This document shows, one piece after another, positions 38,498-44,277 of a stretch of 44,277 nucleotides of DNA. Within the stretch, counting starts at the first letter, position 1, and each line of letters begins with the position of its first letter. Both the position numbers and the translations under genes were made by a program. The notes below the pieces were generated by a model. That model was given only the letters and a program-made list of their open reading frames with translations. It made no database searches and was not told the origin of the DNA. Origin of the DNA: Streptosporangiaceae bacterium (GTDB taxonomy: Bacteria > Actinomycetota > Actinomycetes > Streptosporangiales > Streptosporangiaceae); assembly GCA_030041275.1 (NCBI GenBank), contig JASHOE010000127.1, positions 1 to 44,277 on the forward strand, written 5' to 3'.

Positions 38498-39454
38498 CTA
38501 GACGTCGGTAGAGACCGGTACCTCGCTCCGCAGCAATGTTGCCGGGGCAGCCGACGGGCTGACGATCAGCGGCTGCGGCGCCGGCGCGAACCGCAGCCGG
38601 ACCCGGCTGCGGCCGGCCTGCGTGCCCGGCCACGGCAGCGTCTGCCCGGTAGCTGAGTCCACCAGCACCGCCCGGATGGCCGGCCGGCGCTGCTGCAGGT
38701 AGACGGCGAACACCGCGTCGGCTGGCCGACCCTCGTAGCGGCCGGGGTAGACCACGTAGCGCCAGCACAGCTCGCGCCAGATGTCGGCCGGCGTGTCGGA
38801 AAGGATCACCGGCGAGTACCGCCGCCACTGCCTGCTCCGGCGCAGAACCGCAAGTGTGCGCTGCGACGGAACATCCCGCACCTCGCAGGGTTCGGAGTAG
38901 CCGAGCCGGATCAAGCCCTCGCCGATCTCCGGCGAGAGGGCGCCGATGACCAGTATTTCCGCGAAAAGAATGCCGACAAGCTGGCCCGCGGTGGCTGGCG
39001 AGGGCAGCTTGACGATGGGGTGCAGCCCGATCGTGGCGAGCCCGGCGACCGCCAGCAGCGCCGATCGGGCCATCGTGCGCAAGCTGACTGGCGCCGTGCT
39101 GAGGTCTCCGAAACAGCCACAGCCGACCTCCGGGCGGCTGGCGCGAAGCTCGATAAGCGCGCAGGTGAGGACCACGAACAGCAGGCACGACGCCAGCCGG
39201 ACGGCGGTCGCTGGCAGGCCTTCGCCGAACTTGCCGGCCGTCAAGACGAGGCCGACACCGAGGGCGAGCTCAACAACGCAGAGCGCAGCCGCGACAGGCC
39301 GGCGCACGTGCACCGGGAAGAGCGCTGTCGGCCCGAGTGCGTCGCCTGCCGATCCGGCCCGCAGGACCCGCAGGAACTTCGCGCTGCACGCGCCCAGCAA
39401 CATGGCCGCAAGCAGCGGAATCTGTACTTCTCGGAGGCTGGCCAGCAGAGTCAC
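38498..39454 (-). CDS. MauE/DoxX-like membrane protein with C-terminal soluble domain
   Basis: The protein has 318 residues. The first 165 form a four- to five-helix MauE-type domain (VQIPLLAAMLLGACSAKFLRVLRAG, ALCVVELALGVGLVLTAG, LASCLLFVVLTCALIELRASRPEVGCGCFGDLSTAPVS). The paired cysteines in GCGCFG are the MauE hallmark. MauE-family proteins help form disulfides in exported partners, best known for methylamine dehydrogenase. The second half is a soluble Arg-rich domain that I do not recognise. Its start lies 7 bp after the stop of the cysteine-bearing protein upstream, which is its likely partner. Confidence 0.8.
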   Translation of the reverse strand: MTLLASLREVQIPLLAAMLLGACSAKFLRVLRAGSAGDALGPTALFPVHVRRPVAAALCVVELALGVGLVLTAGKFGEGLPATAVRLASCLLFVVLTCALIELRASRPEVGCGCFGDLSTAPVSLRTMARSALLAVAGLATIGLHPIVKLPSPATAGQLVGILFAEILVIGALSPEIGEGLIRLGYSEPCEVRDVPSQRTLAVLRRSRQWRRYSPVILSDTPADIWRELCWRYVVYPGRYEGRPADAVFAVYLQQRRPAIRAVLVDSATGQTLPWPGTQAGRSRVRLRFAPAPQPLIVSPSAAPATLLRSEVPVSTDV

Positions 39455-39461
39455 GGTTCAG

Positions 39462-40913
39462 TCACTCGCCTATCGAGAGGGCAGCGTTGAAGCAGCCGCG
39501 GTCGAGCTCGCCGCCCAGCGCGATGAAGCTCGCCATGGTGAGGTCGGCGATCCGGCCCCGCGGTGAGGTGCCGCAGGTGACGCAGCGGTCGTTGAACATC
39601 CGGGCGATCGGCGTGCAGCCGATGACGGGCACGAGGCACTCACGCCCGGTGCAGTCGTTCCGCACGCGCAGCACGCTGCCGATCGAGAGATAGGGCATCC
39701 GCGCGTAGCCATGCCGGAGGCCGGTGACCGCCTCTTCGGCACAGCCTGATTCGGGATCGAGCGCCGGGTAGGCAACCCCGAGGACTCCTGGTGCCTCCTC
39801 GCGCGGCTCGTGCCAGGTCGCCGAGCCCGTGATAACACGAGGTATCCGCCCGTTCACGAGCGGCGCTGCCGGCAGCATGTCGGCCGGATAGCTGGGCTGA
39901 GATGTTGCCGGGACCAGTCCGATGAGCTCGTCGCCCTGTCGTCGGCCGATGATGTCTACCAGGAAGCCCGGTTCGAGCGTCGGGAATCGCACCTGGATCC
40001 GGCCGAGCGCTTGCCGGTGCAGGACCACTAGCTGCGGACTACGTGTCGCGCCTTCATCGACGAGCAGCGCGTCGCCGCTGCGCTCCGCGATCACCCCGGT
40101 GACCCGGCCGATGTTGGCCCAGACCCGGTCCGCGACGGCGCGGTGGCCGGGGTGCAGCCTGACGACGACCCTGTCGCCGAGCCGAAGCGCGGCGGGCTCT
40201 AACTGTCGGCCACGCCAGGCGATCGCGTCCGGCGTGAGGCTGAAGCGTTGCTCGTAGTCTGCGTCGCCGATCACGAGCACGTGCGGGCTCACGTCCAGCA
40301 CGGCCCCCCAGACCGCGCGGGGTAGCTGAGCAGTGTCCGCGAAACCGGTGTGGGCAGGTGGCTCCCCGGCAGCGGGGTCGCCATCATCATGGCCGGCGGC
40401 CGCGGTTTCGCCGGCCGCGGTTTCGCCGGCCGCGGTTTCCCCGACAGCGGCCAGGCTGCCTGGCACCTGGGCCGACGGCTCCGCGGTCGCCTGATGACCA
40501 TGTGGCGGTGCAGGCCCGACGAGGTCAGGTCCCCGGCGAAAGACCGCCGCCTTCAGCAGACGGCGCCGGGCCACCGTGGCGGGGCTAGCCGGCACGCCGG
40601 CGCCTGGCGGTGTGGAGTGGTCGGACAGGAGATGGGCCGACATTCCCGCCGTGCTTTGCGGCCGCGCGTCGCCGACTACGCCTTCGATGAGCGGAGTCAG
40701 GGTTGCGGTGGCCGCGCCAGCGATACGCGTGATACTGCCGGGACCGGTGGTGGCGGAGAGGCGAGTCGGCATGGCGGCATCCGAGGTCACGCAGCGGTCG
40801 CAACAGGCGAAGCTCGCTGGCGCGCTCGGCACCTGAACCTCCGGCTCCCTGACTACCTGGCCCCTGATTGACCTAGCCTCACGACGATGCGTACCAGTCG
40901 TGCCCGCCGTCAA
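39462..40913 (-). CDS. Large protein with C-terminal double-psi beta-barrel (RlpA-like) region
   Basis: The protein has 483 residues from the furthest start; Met residues at about 48 and 91 are possible true starts. The N-terminal third is low complexity and includes three GETAA repeats. A middle region (about 200-345: LDVSPHVLVIGDADYEQRFSL, RLGDRVVVRLHPGHRA, IGRVTGVIAERSGDALLVDEG) looks like small beta-barrel domains. The last 130 residues (ITGSATWHEPR, YLSIGSVLRVRNDCTGRECLVPVIGC, RIADLTMASFIALGGELDRGCFNAAL) follow the double-psi beta-barrel plan of RlpA/expansin-type wall proteins, with added cysteines. I see no classical signal peptide, which weakens an extracellular role. It is paired with the MauE-like gene, 7 bp apart. 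Confidence 0.6.
   Translation of the reverse strand: MTAGTTGTHRREARSIRGQVVREPEVQVPSAPASFACCDRCVTSDAAMPTRLSATTGPGSITRIAGAATATLTPLIEGVVGDARPQSTAGMSAHLLSDHSTPPGAGVPASPATVARRRLLKAAVFRRGPDLVGPAPPHGHQATAEPSAQVPGSLAAVGETAAGETAAGETAAAGHDDGDPAAGEPPAHTGFADTAQLPRAVWGAVLDVSPHVLVIGDADYEQRFSLTPDAIAWRGRQLEPAALRLGDRVVVRLHPGHRAVADRVWANIGRVTGVIAERSGDALLVDEGATRSPQLVVLHRQALGRIQVRFPTLEPGFLVDIIGRRQGDELIGLVPATSQPSYPADMLPAAPLVNGRIPRVITGSATWHEPREEAPGVLGVAYPALDPESGCAEEAVTGLRHGYARMPYLSIGSVLRVRNDCTGRECLVPVIGCTPIARMFNDRCVTCGTSPRGRIADLTMASFIALGGELDRGCFNAALSIGE
40398..40442. repeat. 15-bp tandem repeat, three copies
   Basis: GGCCGCGGTTTCGCC recurs at 40398, 40413 and 40428, the last copy with one change. On the minus strand it encodes GETAA three times in the low-complexity linker of the beta-barrel protein. 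Copy-number changes would stay in frame. Confidence 0.9.
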
Positions 40914-41053
40914 GCGGTTTGGTCAGCTTTCTCATGCTCGTTACCAGATATGCCCCGCAGCACCGGATCGGTCGGCACCTCTATCAAACCTGTGTGCGCA
41001 TGCTGTGACGCGCCGTGACGTGGGCTAACTGACTGTAGTCAAACGGCGTTGGG

Positions 41054-41059
41054 TACGGT
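41054..41059 (+). promoter_or_regulatory. Probable -10 element (TACGGT) of a leaderless sigma factor gene
   Basis: TACGGT fits the actinobacterial TANNNT -10 pattern and ends 6 bases before the GTG at 41066, with no ribosome site between. That spacing would start transcription on the start codon. It supports the long form of the sigma factor. Confidence 0.45.
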
Positions 41060-41065
41060 TGGTCT

Positions 41066-41839
41066 GTGAGCGTCGGGGGCGATCACAGCGGCACCGGTGG
41101 GCATGCCTACGCAGGGGATGCGGCGGCAGCTCTGCAGGCCAGCCATCAACGCGCCGATGGCGACGACGACGGAGCGACTGATCATCATGGTCTCCGCGGT
41201 CGCAGCGCCGCCGCCGCGACTGCGGATCCCGCGCGACCCGTGCGCTGCCCGGTTCGCACGCCGGCGCAACCGACAGCGCAGGTGGCCGTTCCCGAACCTC
41301 GTGCTCAAGAGCCAGGAGGTGGCGCGCGGTCGCCGAGCTCAAACTCGGCCGGCATCACCGACCCGGACTTTCGTGACTACGTACAAACGCGCAGTCGCGC
41401 TCTGGTACGCACCGCATATCTGCTCACCGGGAACCTGGCCGACGCCGAGGACCTCGTTCAGTCTGCGCTCGCCAAGACCTACCTCGCGTGGGATCGAATC
41501 GAAGATCGAGGCGCACTGGACGGTTACGTCCGGCGGGCCATCGTCAACACGCACATCTCCTGGTGGCGCCGGCGTCGAGTCCAGGAATACCCGACAGACG
41601 AACTGCCGGACCAGGCAGTCGCAGATCACGCGACGAGCAGTGACCTGAACGAGACGCTGCGCCGTGCTGTCGATCGGCTGCCGCAGCGGATGCGCGCCGC
41701 GGTCATGCTGCGCTATTACGACGACATGACCGAGGCAGAGGTCGCCGAGGTGCTTGGCGTGAGCCTCGGGACAGTCAAGAGCACGGTGGCCCGGGCCGTG
41801 GCCAAGCTCAGGATCGACGCCGACCTGCAGCCCGGCTAG
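41066..41839 (+). CDS. SigE-family (SACE-type) ECF sigma factor with N-terminal extension
   Basis: The protein has 257 residues. The recognisable part starts near residue 99 (DPDFRDYVQTRSRALVRTAYLLTGNLADAEDLVQSALAKTYLAW, region 2). Region 4 follows (VDRLPQRMRAAVMLRYYDDMTEAEVAEVLGVSLGTVKSTVARAVAKL). This is the actinobacterial SigE-like family of short ECF factors, usually about 170 residues. The extra 95 residues are His/Asp/Ala/Pro-rich and without a domain. They may be genuine, given the well-placed -10 element before GTG 41066, or an internal in-frame GTG may be the start. No anti-sigma gene follows. Confidence 0.85.
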   Translation: MSVGGDHSGTGGHAYAGDAAAALQASHQRADGDDDGATDHHGLRGRSAAAATADPARPVRCPVRTPAQPTAQVAVPEPRAQEPGGGARSPSSNSAGITDPDFRDYVQTRSRALVRTAYLLTGNLADAEDLVQSALAKTYLAWDRIEDRGALDGYVRRAIVNTHISWWRRRRVQEYPTDELPDQAVADHATSSDLNETLRRAVDRLPQRMRAAVMLRYYDDMTEAEVAEVLGVSLGTVKSTVARAVAKLRIDADLQPG

Positions 41840-42039
41840 TCCGCGGCGCGGTCACAGCAGGGCCGACCGGCCCGTTCCGCAGCGACGATCGGCTGCTGAC
41901 AGGTCTGCTGCTTTGCCTATACCGTGACACTTATCGTCATGGTCCGGGCTGCCGGCGGCGCAGTGCACCGTGCGCGTGCAAACCCCGAACCGGGACGAAA
42001 CGGATCCGGCGTCGACGTTCTCGTGCAGGGGGTAGGGCC

Positions 42040-43683
<1,644 letters not shown>

Positions 43684-43712
43684 GAGCGCCCAAGGGCGAG
43701 GCGCGAGGCCCT

Positions 43713-43742
43713 TTGCTGCGCGCAGGCACAGACCGGTAACCT
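43713..43742 (+). promoter_or_regulatory. Candidate sigma-70 promoter of tRNA-Ser(GCT)
   Basis: TTGCTG at 43713-43718 and TAACCT at 43737-43742 are separated by 18 bp, with the tRNA beginning 26 bases later. The same TAACCT hexamer precedes the tRNA-Leu at 23561, which supports the assignment. Confidence 0.55.
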
Positions 43743-43767
43743 AGGGGCCGGCCCGTCAGGGCTGCCA

Positions 43768-43856
43768 GGAGGCTTCGCCTAGTCCGGTCTATGGCGCCGC
43801 ACTGCTAATGCGGTTAGGGTTCGCGCCCTTCCGGGGTTCAAATCCCCGAGCCTCCG
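43768..43856 (+). tRNA. tRNA-Ser (anticodon GCT)
   Basis: Acceptor GGAGGCT pairs with AGCCTCC (43849-43855), and G43856 is the discriminator. The anticodon stem CCGCA/TGCGG encloses CTGCTAA with GCT at 43804-43806. The long variable arm of class II tRNAs is present, and the T arm is CGGGG-TTCAAAT-CCCCG. It reads AGC/AGU serine codons. CCA is not encoded. A strong hairpin follows at 43866. Confidence 0.96.
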
Positions 43857-43865
43857 CTCTTTGAC

Positions 43866-43904
43866 GCAGGACTTCTCCGACGCTGGATCGTCGGGAAGTC
43901 CTGC
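43866..43904 (+). terminator. Hairpin terminator after tRNA-Ser(GCT)
   Basis: A 17-base arm at 43866-43882 and a 16-base arm at 43889-43904 pair with one bulged T and a 6-base loop. It begins 9 bases after the tRNA. No T-run follows, which is acceptable for a high-GC actinomycete. Confidence 0.75.
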
Positions 43905-44014
43905 TGCATATGGGTCATCTGGCCTCGGTCTGCACGATGCCGCGATCTCCGCAAGTGGCAGGCCGGACGGGGACTGGACGTCCTCAAACCGGTCACGAGA
44001 ATGGACGCGGTCTA

Positions 44015-44044
44015 TTGCCACCATGAGGATACATACGCTATTTA
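44015..44044 (+). promoter_or_regulatory. Candidate promoter of the secreted-protein gene
   Basis: TTGCCA at 44015-44020 and TATTTA at 44039-44044 are 18 bp apart, in a short A+T-rich patch about 40-70 bp upstream of the ATG at 44084. The match to sigma-70 hexamers is moderate. Confidence 0.4.
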
Positions 44045-44083
44045 TCTAGATGTCAGTCACATCCGTGTGCAAACGAGGGCAGT

Positions 44084-44277
44084 ATGCTCCAGCCACGTGG
44101 CTTCTGGCAGCGGTTCCGGTCCACCGCCGCGATGCTCATACCAGCTCTTACCGCCCTCGCGATGGTGCCAGTGATCGTCGCGGGCGCGGCCAGTGCAGCG
44201 GCGGCTGTGAGCCAGGCGCCGGTTTTCACCTCAGCTCCGACGGCGACGATCCAGACGCAGGACGGCGACGGCTACCA
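44084..44277 (+). CDS. Secreted protein, N-terminal part (runs off right edge)
   Basis: ATG 44084 follows GAGGG at 44075-44079. The first 64 residues are visible. A basic start (MLQPRGFWQRFRS) leads into a hydrophobic core (AMLIPALTALAMVPVIVAGAA) and an Ala-rich cleavage region (SAAAAVSQA), a clear Sec signal peptide. The mature start reads PVFTSAPTATIQTQDGDGY, Thr/Ala-rich and without a recognisable domain. The function cannot be told from this much. The upstream A+T-rich patch suggests it has its own promoter. Confidence 0.75.
   Translation, partial: MLQPRGFWQRFRSTAAMLIPALTALAMVPVIVAGAASAAAAVSQAPVFTSAPTATIQTQDGDGY

Noticed and set aside
40300..40620. Twin-arginine signal (ARRRLLKAAVF) in the beta-barrel protein
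   Set aside because: No hydrophobic core follows the arginines and the motif lies more than 100 residues inside the frame.
41097..41648. Overlapping plus-strand frame within the SigE-family gene
   Set aside because: It shifts out of the conserved sigma-factor frame and encodes no domain.

Overview
The window is high-GC DNA with dense genes, many GTG or TTG starts and several probable leaderless promoters. It carries hallmark actinobacterial genes: the fhaA-fhaB-pstP-rodA-pbpA-pknB block, crgA, a class E sortase, and a bacterial proteasome activator. I read it as the chromosome of a filamentous, proteasome-bearing actinomycete. The genus cannot be fixed from sequence alone. No dnaA or oriC is present, although the pknB/crgA neighbourhood usually lies near the origin in Actinobacteria.

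Layout. 1-519 is the 5' part of an IS110-family transposase running off the left edge. 838-7110 is an accessory stretch: a SigJ-like ECF sigma factor, a GT-C-like membrane glycosyltransferase, a class A beta-lactamase-like protein that has lost its catalytic residues, and a FUSC-family membrane protein. 7183-12463 (minus strand) holds malic enzyme, ATP-dependent DNA ligase LigB, and a DesK/DesR-type two-component pair whose regulator is almost fused to ligB.

12568-23663 is the conserved growth and division region: a DUF5324-like membrane protein, cyclophilin, rhomboid protease, crgA, a sortase-fold protein without catalytic Cys and Arg, a 46-residue membrane protein, then the minus-strand operon fhaA-fhaB-pstP-rodA-pbpA-pknB and tRNA-Leu(CAG). 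From fhaB to pbpA the genes overlap by 4 bp, so kinase, phosphatase, phosphothreonine readers, SEDS polymerase and transpeptidase appear to be made together. No pknA is present.

23919-32935 has an Fpg/Nei glycosylase, a lipoprotein with a subtilisin-inhibitor-like domain, a PAS/GAF histidine kinase with a decapeptide-repeat tail, a Wzm/Wzt-like ABC exporter divergent from a MarR regulator with two matching 17-bp operators, an RsbW-like kinase, an arginine deiminase with an unusual insertion and tail, a small hydrophobic protein and a STAS anti-sigma antagonist.

32985-44277 has a family 2 glycosyltransferase, prephenate dehydratase, the proteasome activator Bpa, tRNA-Ser(TGA), a CtaG-like protein, a stand-alone AAA-type ATPase, a MauE-like membrane protein paired with a double-psi beta-barrel-like protein, a SigE-family sigma factor, an acyl-CoA synthetase, tRNA-Ser(GCT), and the start of a secreted protein.

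I do not see a clear-cut new defence or biosynthetic system. The best leads are the two apparent pseudoenzymes (beta-lactamase-like and sortase-like), the SSI-like lipoprotein, the MauE/beta-barrel pair, the MarR operator pair and the modified arginine deiminase.
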